The notes beneath the pieces were generated by a model. That model was not told the origin of the DNA, did no database searches, and worked only from the letters and a program-made list of their open reading frames with translations. From the NCBI GenBank assembly GCA_965230335.1, contig CBDDKS010000006.1:2666001-2730000 (forward strand): 64,000 nucleotides of DNA, written 5' to 3'. Numbering within the stretch: position 1 is the stretch's first letter; each line of letters opens with the position of its first letter. Source of the stretch: CBDDKS01 sp965230335 (GTDB lineage Bacteria; Pseudomonadota; Gammaproteobacteria; Enterobacterales; Kangiellaceae). A program made the translations under genes and the position numbers. Positions 8,705 to 16,146 of this stretch are shown in pieces.

Positions 8705-9745
8705 ATGACCGCCAGTTCTAGCCTTGAAATCCCTCATATTGAAGTACCGACCACAGAGTTTTATGCACCGCTGTCTGCATCAGAAAAGGCAGACTATTTT
8801 AAAAAAATTTCAGCATTATTGAAACAGCATAATGCTACTATTATCGCGCATTATTATGTTGATGCCGACATTCAACAGTTGGCAGAAGAAACCGGCGGTT
8901 TTGTGGGGGACTCATTGGAAATGGCAAAATTTGGTGCCAGGGCAGCAGAAACCACGTTAATTGTTGCTGGTGTACGTTTTATGGGAGAAACGGCAAAAAT
9001 GCTTAGCCCTGAAAAGAGAGTGGTGATGCCAACTCTGGAGGCAACCTGTTCCCTGGATTTGGGCTGTCCTATTGATATCTTTTCTGCATTTTGTGATGCG
9101 CATTCTGAGCGTACAGTGGTTGTTTATGCCAATACTTCTGCTGCTGTAAAAGCCCGGGCTGACTGGGTAGTGACCAGCAGTATTGCCGTGGATGTGATTC
9201 GTCATCTGGACAGTTTGGGAGAATCGATACTATGGGCCCCCGATCGTCATTTAGGCCGCTACATTCAACAGAAAACGGGAGCGGACATGTTGTTGTGGCA
9301 AGGCCATTGTGTTGTCCACGATGAATTTAAACTCAAGGCCTTAAAAGATACTATGAGACTGCATCCTGAGGCAGCCGTTTTGGTGCATCCTGAATCACCA
9401 GAATCGGTTATTGAACTGGCCGATGTTGTGGGCTCCACTTCACAACTCATCAATGCCTGTAAAACGTTACCCAATGAAAAAGTAATTGTCGCAACCGATA
9501 GAGGTATTTTTTATAAAATGCAGCAGGCGGCACCTAATAAAACCCTCATCATAGCACCCACAGCAGGTGAAGGAGCTACTTGTAAAAGTTGTGCGCATTG
9601 TCCTTGGATGAATATGAATACCTTGTCATTAATTGAAGCCGTATTTGATAAAAGTGATTGTGATATTGAAGTGGAACCTGAATTAATCAAGCAGGCATTA
9701 AAACCGTTAAAACGTATGGTGGAATTTGGTACAGAAAAACGATGA
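8705..9745 (+). CDS. nadA: Quinolinate synthase NadA
   Basis: About 346 residues from the ATG at 8705, with GGATGA about ten bases upstream; a TTG at 8687 could add six residues but is less likely. The enzyme condenses iminoaspartate with dihydroxyacetone phosphate to quinolinate, the first committed ring of de novo NAD synthesis. The [4Fe-4S] ligands fit Cys115 (in LEATCSLDLGCPID), Cys202 (GHCVVHDEF) and Cys299 (CKSCAHCPWM). The substrate-binding AHYYVDADIQ and GDSLEMA motifs are also present. The length matches the Escherichia coli enzyme. nadB and nadC are not in the window, so the gene stands alone, convergent with ppsR. Confidence 0.95.
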   Translation: MTASSSLEIPHIEVPTTEFYAPLSASEKADYFKKISALLKQHNATIIAHYYVDADIQQLAEETGGFVGDSLEMAKFGARAAETTLIVAGVRFMGETAKMLSPEKRVVMPTLEATCSLDLGCPIDIFSAFCDAHSERTVVVYANTSAAVKARADWVVTSSIAVDVIRHLDSLGESILWAPDRHLGRYIQQKTGADMLLWQGHCVVHDEFKLKALKDTMRLHPEAAVLVHPESPESVIELADVVGSTSQLINACKTLPNEKVIVATDRGIFYKMQQAAPNKTLIIAPTAGEGATCKSCAHCPWMNMNTLSLIEAVFDKSDCDIEVEPELIKQALKPLKRMVEFGTEKR

Positions 9746-9763
9746 TTGAAGAATTAAGGTTTT

Positions 9764-10582
9764 TTAAAAGGCACGACGTTTCAATCCACATTGTGCAATA
9801 ATCTTGGTGGCAATTTCTTCAATGGACTTACTGGTTGTCGATAAGTAAGGAATTTTTTCTTTTCGATATAAATTTTCTACAGCACGTAATTCATATTGAC
9901 ATTGTTTTAATGAAGCATACTGACTGTTGGCCCTTCGTTCAGTACGTATATCGTGTAATCGATTGGCACTGATGGTTAATCCAAACAGTTTATGTCGATG
10001 TTTTTTGAGCTCCATAGGCAGTTGCAGGTTATCCATATCCTGGGCAATAAAAGGGTAGTTAGCTGCAAGAATACCAAATTGCATGGCCATATACAGTGAT
10101 GTGGGGGTTTTGCCGCAACGAGAAACACCAATTAGAATAATTTCTGCTTGTTGGTAGTTTTGAGTGGCCATACCATCATCGTTATTGAGAGAAAAGTTAA
10201 TCGCCTCAATACGGGCATCGTATTGTCCCTGTTCGTCAATTGCATGGGTTTTACCAACACGGAAATTTGAAGTCAGCCCCAACGTTTTTTCTAATGGACC
10301 GATAAAGGTATCAAAGAGATCAAGCACCAAAGCATCACTACTACGGATAATTTGACGTATCTCAGGGGTGACAATGGTATCAAAAACAATCACTGGACAT
10401 CCTTGTTCTTGAGATATCGAATTAATCTGTTCTTTTAACTCTGTTGCTTTTTCCACAGAATCAATAAAGGGTTGGGATTCCTGATCAAAGTCGGCGTTAT
10501 CAAACTGGCTGAGTAGAGATTGCCCAAGCATTTCTGCTGTAATCCCCGTTCTATCAGAAATAAAAAGTACCTTTCTTTTCAT
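9764..10582 (-). CDS. ppsR: PEP synthase regulatory protein (bifunctional kinase/pyrophosphorylase)
   Basis: 272 residues, the normal length for this DUF299 family. The N-terminal FISDRTGITAE and the P-loop GVSRCGKTPTS (152-162) are diagnostic. The protein inactivates PEP synthase by ADP-dependent phosphorylation of a threonine near the catalytic histidine and reactivates it by phosphate-dependent dephosphorylation. It is divergent from its target ppsA, with a tandem repeat array between them. Confidence 0.93.
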   Translation of the reverse strand: MKRKVLFISDRTGITAEMLGQSLLSQFDNADFDQESQPFIDSVEKATELKEQINSISQEQGCPVIVFDTIVTPEIRQIIRSSDALVLDLFDTFIGPLEKTLGLTSNFRVGKTHAIDEQGQYDARIEAINFSLNNDDGMATQNYQQAEIILIGVSRCGKTPTSLYMAMQFGILAANYPFIAQDMDNLQLPMELKKHRHKLFGLTISANRLHDIRTERRANSQYASLKQCQYELRAVENLYRKEKIPYLSTTSKSIEEIATKIIAQCGLKRRAF

Positions 10583-10660
10583 AAATTGCTAACCTATCGG
10601 CTAAAATAGCCTGTAAGATCGATATTCGTATTACTTAAACTTCTGTCTTTATGTAACAAT

Positions 10661-10742
10661 GTATATAAAGACTTAAATATACAAAGATTTTTAGGTATAT
10701 AAAGGTTTAAGTATACAAAAGCTTAAGTATACAAAGACTTAA
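10661..10742. repeat. Five-copy tandem repeat, period about 16 bp, between ppsR and ppsA
   Basis: Consecutive units GTATATAAAGACTTAA (10661-10676), an 18-base variant (10677-10694), GTATATAAAGGTTTAA (10695-10710), GTATACAAAAGCTTAA (10711-10726) and GTATACAAAGACTTAA (10727-10742). It occupies the shared promoter region of a divergent pair that controls gluconeogenesis, about 50 bases before the ppsA start. It could be a multi-site operator or a slippage-prone tract; nothing in the sequence decides this. Confidence 0.8.
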
Positions 10743-10790
10743 GTGAAATAACATCTAATCCGGTAACTAAAGCAAATCGAAGGTGAAAAC

Positions 10791-13196
10791 GTGGTTGAGA
10801 ATACAAATAATCAAGAGAATCTGTCTGAATGGGTACTTTGGTATGATGTATTAGGCATGGATGATGTGGAGCGTGTGGGCGGAAAAAATGCATCTCTTGG
10901 TGAAATGATTAGTCATTTATCTGATTTAGGTGTCAGCGTACCTAATGGCTTTGCCACCACTGCACAGGCTTATAGAGATTTCCTGAGCCAAAGTGGACTC
11001 AACAAAAAAATCAAAACGGCACTGTCTGGATTAGACGTCAATAACATTGAGCAATTGACAGAAACCGGTGCCAATATCCGGCAATGGATTATCGATACCC
11101 CTTTTTTACCAGACTTTGAACAGGCCATTCGCCAGTCTTATATTGCCTTGAAAGGTCATGCGAATGATGAATTTGCTGTTGCAGTACGTTCCTCTGCCAC
11201 AGCAGAAGATTTGCCCGATGCTTCTTTTGCAGGTCAACAGGAAACTTTTCTTAATGTACGTGGTATTGATAATGTACTTCATGCCTTAAAGGAGGTTTTT
11301 GCTTCGTTATTCAATGATAGAGCGATTGCTTACCGGGTACATCAGGGGTTTGAACATGAACTGGTGGCTTTGTCGGGTGGTATTCAAAAAATGGTACGCA
11401 GTGATATAGCGGCCAGTGGTGTTATGTTTACTCTGGATACAGAATCAGGCTTTGAAGAGGTTGTTTTTATTACCGGAGCCTATGGTTTGGGTGAAACCGT
11501 GGTTCAGGGCGCTGTGAATCCGGATGAATTTTATGTACATAAAGCCACATTAAAAGCAGGGCGACCAGCAATAGTGCGTAAAAATATGGGTGGAAAATCC
11601 ATTAAAATGGTTTATGCACAAAATTCTGAAGAGGACAACGTCGGTGTTGAAACGGTTAAAGTCAGCATGCAGGAAAGACAGGAATACTGTTTAAGCCACG
11701 AAGAAATAGAATCATTAGCGCGACAGGCAATGATTATAGAAGATCATTATCAAAGACCGATGGATATCGAATGGGCAAAAGATGGTGCAGATGGCCAGAT
11801 TTATATTGTGCAGGCCAGACCGGAAACCGTTAAGAGTCGTGATGACTCTAACATCATAGAACGTTATACCTTAAATGAAACAGGGAAGATTTTAGTCACT
11901 GGACGTGCCATAGGGCAACGTATTGGTCAGGGCAAAGCCCATGTGATTCATAGTGTCAATGACATGGATCAGGTTCAGCCAGGCGAAGTTCTGGTGACTG
12001 ATATGACGGATCCTGATTGGGAACCGGTTATGAAAAGAGCATCAGCGATTGTAACTAATCGGGGTGGGCGTACTTGTCATGCGGCCATCATTGCACGTGA
12101 ATTGGGTATTCCCGCCGTCGTAGGTTGTGGTGATGCGACGACACAGTTACAAACAGGAACTGATCTAACCGTGTCATGTTCTGAAGGTGATACGGGTAAT
12201 ATTTATGCTGGCATACTTCCTTTTGAAAAACATGAAAACAAAGTCGATAACATGCCGGCGTTACCCTTTAAAATTATGATGAATGTGGGGAATCCAGATA
12301 GAGCCTTTGACTTTGCCTGTTTGCCTCATGCTGGTGTTGGTTTGGCAAGACTGGAGTTCATTATTAATCGTATGATTGGTGTGCATCCTAAAGCGTTATT
12401 GGATTTTGATCAGTTAGATGATGATGACTTAAAAGAACAAATACAGGAAACCATTGCTGGCTATAGTACACCCAAAGAATTTTATATTGGTAAATTGGTT
12501 GAAGGCATTGCAACTCTGGCGTGTGCTTTTTCACCAGAAAAAGTGATTGTGCGCATGTCTGATTTTAAATCCAATGAGTATGCCAATTTAATGGGAGGGT
12601 ATTTATACGAACCCAATGAAGAAAACCCAATGATAGGATTTCGAGGAGCTTCCCGTTATATTTCTGAATCTTTTCGTGATTGTTTTCAGTTGGAATGCGA
12701 AGCCATTAAACGAGTGCGTAATGACATGGGCTTTAGCAATGTGGAAATTATGATTCCATTTGTGCGTACATTAGATGAAGCCGAAAAAGTGATTCAATTA
12801 TTGTCTGACAATGGTTTAAAGCGAGGAGACAATGGATTGCGTATTATTATGATGTGTGAATTGCCTTCGAATGCTGTTTTGGCGGAAGACTTTTTACAGT
12901 ATTTTGATGGCTTCTCAATCGGTTCTAATGATTTAACACAGTTAACTTTGGGATTAGATAGAGACTCCGGTATTGTCTCGGAATTGTTTGATGAACGCGA
13001 TCCTGCGGTTAAAGCTTTGCTGGCCAAAGCTATTCAAGCCTGTAAAAAAGCCAATAAATATGTGGGTATTTGTGGACAGGGGCCATCCGATCATCCTGAT
13101 TTTGCCCAATGGCTGATGGAACAAAAGATTGATAGTGTGTCACTCAACCCGGATACAGTGATAGAAACCTGGCTTTATTTAGATAAGGGGTCTTGA
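10791..13196 (+). CDS. ppsA: Phosphoenolpyruvate synthase
   Basis: 801 residues from a GTG start with AAGGTGA seven bases upstream. The N-terminal ATP-grasp (PPDK_N) domain starts with GGKNASLGEM and holds AVRSSATAEDLPDASFAGQQETF. The phosphohistidine domain has His430 in GGRTCHAAI. The C-terminal PEP-binding barrel holds GVGLARLEFI and Cys761 in GICGQGPSDHP. The enzyme makes PEP from pyruvate and ATP for gluconeogenesis. The threonine of RTCH is the site PpsR would phosphorylate, which fits the neighbouring gene. Confidence 0.95.
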   Translation: MVENTNNQENLSEWVLWYDVLGMDDVERVGGKNASLGEMISHLSDLGVSVPNGFATTAQAYRDFLSQSGLNKKIKTALSGLDVNNIEQLTETGANIRQWIIDTPFLPDFEQAIRQSYIALKGHANDEFAVAVRSSATAEDLPDASFAGQQETFLNVRGIDNVLHALKEVFASLFNDRAIAYRVHQGFEHELVALSGGIQKMVRSDIAASGVMFTLDTESGFEEVVFITGAYGLGETVVQGAVNPDEFYVHKATLKAGRPAIVRKNMGGKSIKMVYAQNSEEDNVGVETVKVSMQERQEYCLSHEEIESLARQAMIIEDHYQRPMDIEWAKDGADGQIYIVQARPETVKSRDDSNIIERYTLNETGKILVTGRAIGQRIGQGKAHVIHSVNDMDQVQPGEVLVTDMTDPDWEPVMKRASAIVTNRGGRTCHAAIIARELGIPAVVGCGDATTQLQTGTDLTVSCSEGDTGNIYAGILPFEKHENKVDNMPALPFKIMMNVGNPDRAFDFACLPHAGVGLARLEFIINRMIGVHPKALLDFDQLDDDDLKEQIQETIAGYSTPKEFYIGKLVEGIATLACAFSPEKVIVRMSDFKSNEYANLMGGYLYEPNEENPMIGFRGASRYISESFRDCFQLECEAIKRVRNDMGFSNVEIMIPFVRTLDEAEKVIQLLSDNGLKRGDNGLRIIMMCELPSNAVLAEDFLQYFDGFSIGSNDLTQLTLGLDRDSGIVSELFDERDPAVKALLAKAIQACKKANKYVGICGQGPSDHPDFAQWLMEQKIDSVSLNPDTVIETWLYLDKGS

Positions 13197-13203
13197 GTAA
13201 CCT

Positions 13204-13238
13204 CGCTTCGCTGTGTGCGACTGACTTTTTCAAAGCAA
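13204..13238 (-). repeat. Copy A of a dispersed 35-bp repeat
   Basis: Reverse complement of the sequence at 25522-25556, with one mismatch in 35 bases. It lies directly after ppsA, outside genes. Core: AAAAAGTCAGTCGCACACAG. It is probably a short intergenic repeat or the trace of a small mobile element. Confidence 0.75.
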
Positions 13239-13259
13239 AAAAGAACTCAGTGAACAAAT

Positions 13260-13439
13260 TTAAACCAGTTTCATCAACAACCAAACAAACAGTGCAACGC
13301 CACCTAGCACGGCAATAGCACCCAGCCATTCTTGCTGAGTGCCTTTGCGACCATGCTTTAGCTGGTGCATAGCGCCAGGGAAAATCATGATAAGCATGAT
13401 AATCGCTATTGCCGCAGATGTAATAGTTATCCAATTCAT
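13260..13439 (-). CDS. Small two-helix membrane protein (59 residues)
   Basis: An ATG at 13439, with AAGGT about nine bases upstream, opens a 59-codon frame ending in TAA at 13260. Two hydrophobic helices (ITSAAIAIIMLIMIF and AIAVLGGVALFVWLLMKLV) flank a basic loop HQLKHGRKGTQQEW. This helix-KHxRKG-helix plan recalls small conserved hypothetical membrane proteins of gammaproteobacteria, but I cannot name a family or function. The overlapping 96-residue minus-strand frame has an unnatural composition and is a shadow. Confidence 0.65.
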   Translation of the reverse strand: MNWITITSAAIAIIMLIMIFPGAMHQLKHGRKGTQQEWLGAIAVLGGVALFVWLLMKLV

Positions 13440-13468
13440 AAGTTGTACCTTTTCATAAGGATATTAAT

Positions 13469-13496
13469 AAAAAATAAGGCTCCATTTAGGAGCCTT
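13469..13496 (-). terminator. Rho-independent terminator of the BI-1/YccA gene
   Basis: Read on the minus strand, an 8-bp stem AAGGCTCC/GGAGCCTT with a 5-base loop (13476-13496) is followed by A and six Ts (13469-13474). It lies 20 bases beyond the stop of the leftward BI-1 gene. Confidence 0.85.
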
Positions 13497-13516
13497 TGAT
13501 AAAACAAGTGAAAATA

Positions 13517-14197
13517 TTAGTCGTCACTGGCAAAGCCTAATATTTGCAACAAACTGACAAAAATATTGTATATGTTAACGAATAAAGCGGCAGTCATAAT
13601 AATATAATTGCTGTTTTCCGGATTATGAATCATATGGCTTGTGTTATATAAAATTAATCCACTTGAAATTAAAATAAATGCACCGGCTATTGCGAGTTGG
13701 ATGGCTGGCAATTGCAGGAATACGTTGGCAATTATTGCAACTAAAACAACCAATAAACCAACCATTAAAAAGCCACCCATAAAGCTAAAGTCTTTTTTGG
13801 TCATTAAGGCATAGCCAGAGAGGGCAAAAAAGATAATACCTGTACCGCCTAAAGCAGTTCCAACAACTTCGCCGCTATGAGCTAGATAACTTGCTAACAT
13901 TGGACCAAGCCCAAAACCCAACAAACCGGTAAAGGCAAAAACAACACCAATACCGATACTGGAATGGGCTGTTCTTGGAAGAACAAACCAAATCAAAACA
14001 ATGGAGGCTGCAAAACAGCCTAAAGGAATCATCGAATCAATAGCTATAGAGCCATTTTGTACCATAATGGTGGATATAGCAGCCATAACAGCAGAAAAAA
14101 CGAATGTAGCTGAAAGCAGCATATAGGTATTACGAATCAGCTTGTTCGTTGCCAGAATACTCTCTGATGAACGAGTGACTTGAGTTGAGTTGTTCAT
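13517..14197 (-). CDS. Bax inhibitor-1/YccA family inner membrane protein
   Basis: 226 residues with seven predicted membrane helices. The N-terminus is soluble (VTRSSESILATNKLIRNTYMLLSATF), as in YccA-type proteins, and the C-terminus ends in ILGFASDD after the NIYNIFVSLLQIL helix characteristic of the family. YccA interacts with and inhibits the membrane protease FtsH in Escherichia coli; other BI-1 proteins are pH-sensitive calcium leak channels. The role here is inferred only from the family. CAGGAGAT precedes the ATG, and a strong terminator follows. Confidence 0.88.
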   Translation of the reverse strand: MNNSTQVTRSSESILATNKLIRNTYMLLSATFVFSAVMAAISTIMVQNGSIAIDSMIPLGCFAASIVLIWFVLPRTAHSSIGIGVVFAFTGLLGFGLGPMLASYLAHSGEVVGTALGGTGIIFFALSGYALMTKKDFSFMGGFLMVGLLVVLVAIIANVFLQLPAIQLAIAGAFILISSGLILYNTSHMIHNPENSNYIIMTAALFVNIYNIFVSLLQILGFASDD

Positions 14198-14481
14198 AAA
14201 TATCTCCTGGGTTTAAAAATGTTGTGGTATTAAGAGAGTTCGTTCGTTTCTCTATTAACCAAATACTCATGTAAGTTGGACATTCATAGCCATATCTAGT
14301 GCCACAAATGCAGACCTATACCTATTATTTGTGTTTTCCTTAAAATTTTCAATAGCTAAAGCGATTTTTTTTGTCATTTTATGTCAAATATCATCTTTGT
14401 CATGAATTTGACTTAAAAAACAGGAATTCATAAATTGGGACTTGAAATTTCATACTGTTGCTGTAGTATTCGCCTTCTTCC

Positions 14482-14572
14482 GGAGGGATGGCTGAGCGGT
14501 TGAAAGCACCGGTCTTGAAAACCGGCATGGGTTAATAGCCCATCTAGGGTTCGAATCCCTATCCCTCCGCCA
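14482..14572 (+). tRNA. serT: tRNA-Ser (anticodon UGA)
   Basis: A full cloverleaf can be folded. The acceptor stem GGAGGGA/TCCCTCC is followed by G and an encoded CCA (14570-14572). The anticodon stem CCGGT/ACCGG has loop CTTGAAA, so the anticodon is TGA. A long variable arm (TGGGTTAATAGCCCA) is typical of serine tRNA. The T arm contains GGTTCGAATCC. Confidence 0.97.
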
Positions 14573-15354
14573 AAATCATATCTTAATATTTTTATACGGC
14601 ACACTCATAATACTACTCTCATAACATACTGGGCATATCTGTCTGATATTAAAAAATGAAAGTGGGTAATCATGCATGCCAAGGAATATCAAAAGTCAAT
14701 AATAAACAATATGAATGGAAGGCTAACTACATATATCAATTAAAAAAAGTGCGATATTTCATTATGAAATAAGTCATAAGTTTGACGAGGTTAATGACTT
14801 TAAATGTCAAACTCAATATTATGGTTTTATCATTGTTAATGGGTGTTGTGAAAATAATGAGGAAAGGTTTATACAAATAAATAAATTCATGAACTTTTGA
14901 TTTCCAATATCAAGCAATGCCTGCTAATGATTATTTTGTTATGGATAGCTTCAAAAGTTTGTTATATCAACATGATATTATTGATGACATATTTTATGGA
15001 TAGTCTGCCAATAGCGGTAAAAGTTTTCCTCATTTAAATACATAACGACCTTTCTTATCCAGAACTCAGGTTAAATACTATTTCAATGACTTAGCGTAGA
15101 AAAATTATTTTTTTAGGAAATTCAAAATCAGTCAACAATTTGACGCGGCAAAAAAATGCCTGTTTTTATAGCTGTTTTTTGGCGGTAAATGCTTGCTATG
15201 TCTCCTTTTATCAACTAAATCTTTAAATATAAAACGATGATTTAGCAGCAAATGATCTTTGTTGAGCGCCTATCTTGTCGCTTTGTGCATAAGATTTGCA
15301 TAGATTTAAATACCGTTAAAAATATGACAGTCAAAAAGAGTCGATAGAAGTATT
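14573..15354. other. Long intergenic region with possible gene remnants
   Basis: No intact gene is visible over about 780 bases before the chemotaxis operon. Three short adjacent open stretches have protein-like composition: 38 codons from the ATG at 14656, then 57 open codons in another frame ending at 14900 (contains HKFDEVNDFKCQTQYYGF), then 36 in the first frame ending at 15003 (contains YFVMDSFKSLLYQHDIIDD). They could be pieces of one frameshifted gene, but the evidence is weak and no family is recognised. A short repeat at 15051-15077 recurs after the operon. The cheY promoter must lie near the right end, but I could not identify it. Confidence 0.4.
15051..15077 (+). repeat. Dispersed 27-bp repeat, copy upstream of the chemotaxis operon
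   Basis: Matches 25410-25436 at 21 of 27 positions in the same orientation; the shared parts are TTTCTTAT and TCAGGTTA. The two copies lie in the gaps just before and just after the chemotaxis operon. Confidence 0.45.
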
Positions 15355-15747
15355 ATGAATGTTAACAAAGATATGAATATTCTTGTCGTCGATGATCAAA
15401 GTTCAATGCGGGCTATTGTTAAAGAGACATTGAACAGGTTGGGATTTACCAATGTGGATTTGGCGGATGATGGAGCAACTGCACTGCCGAAGTTAACGGG
15501 TGGAAATTTTGATTTTTTGATCAGTGATTGGAATATGCCTAATATGACGGGTATTGATTTATTAAGAGCGGTACGTAAAGACGAAAAGCTGGCGAAGTTG
15601 CCTGTGTTATTACTTACGGCAGAAGCCAAGCAGTCTCAAATTATTGAAGCTGCTAAAGCAGGCGTCAATGATTATATTGTTAAACCATTTAATGCTGAAG
15701 GACTTAACAAAAAAATTGAACGGATTTTCAGTAAAATAAAAGGATAG
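15355..15747 (+). CDS. cheY: CheY-type single-domain response regulator
   Basis: 130 residues, one receiver domain. The acidic pair VVDD (12-14 region), phospho-acceptor Asp58 in ISDWNMPNMTG, Thr89 in LLLTAE and Lys110 in YIVKPF are all present. As the first gene of the operon it should receive phosphate from the CheA encoded nearby and signal to a motor or other output. It begins the run cheY-STAS-cheA with a 4-base gap to the STAS gene, so they are probably translated from one message. Confidence 0.92.
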   Translation: MNVNKDMNILVVDDQSSMRAIVKETLNRLGFTNVDLADDGATALPKLTGGNFDFLISDWNMPNMTGIDLLRAVRKDEKLAKLPVLLLTAEAKQSQIIEAAKAGVNDYIVKPFNAEGLNKKIERIFSKIKG

Positions 15748-15751
15748 TGTT

Positions 15752-16036
15752 ATGGCTAAAGAGAAAACAATAACCTTTGCTTTACCCGATACCATTTCAA
15801 TTGAAAATATCAATGAGTTTTATAAAACATTGACCGAGTTTGAATATAAAGAAAAAGGTAAAGTGATTATTGATGCTGATGATTGTGAAGACATTGATTT
15901 TTCAGGATTACAAATTCTGGCTTCTTTCGTTAAAACGTTAAAGAAAGAAAAGGTTGATTTTGCTTGGGATAATTTATCCATCAGTTTATTTCAAGCATCA
16001 GAAGATTTAGGAATGAATGATGCACTGGGTTTATAA
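15752..16036 (+). CDS. STAS domain protein of the chemotaxis operon
   Basis: 94 residues, a lone STAS (anti-sigma-factor-antagonist-like) domain: VIIDADDCEDIDFSGLQILASF matches the STAS core, with the usual D-S-S-G replaced by DFSG, which keeps the serine that is phosphorylated in SpoIIAA-type proteins. It lies between cheY and cheA. STAS proteins in such positions are thought to link chemotaxis-like arrays to other regulators; no partner kinase or anti-sigma factor is in the window. Function is inferred only from position. Confidence 0.8.
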   Translation: MAKEKTITFALPDTISIENINEFYKTLTEFEYKEKGKVIIDADDCEDIDFSGLQILASFVKTLKKEKVDFAWDNLSISLFQASEDLGMNDALGL

Positions 16037-16146
16037 CACAATGATTCATTTACTTAAACAATGGCATGATAGTGTCATTGAGATTGATTTATTGATACCT
16101 GATTTATCAATGTTCGGTTCATCGAATGATTATGGGGAGAAAAGCT

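Noticed and set aside
13144..13434. Minus-strand frame of 96 residues
   Set aside because: It overlaps the ppsA end and has a Cys/Trp/Arg-rich, unnatural composition; the 59-residue frame in another phase is the better gene.
15320..15350. A sigma-28-like flagellar promoter before the first cheY (GTCGATAG with an upstream TAAA)
   Set aside because: Spacing and both boxes fit poorly, and the implied message would have almost no leader.
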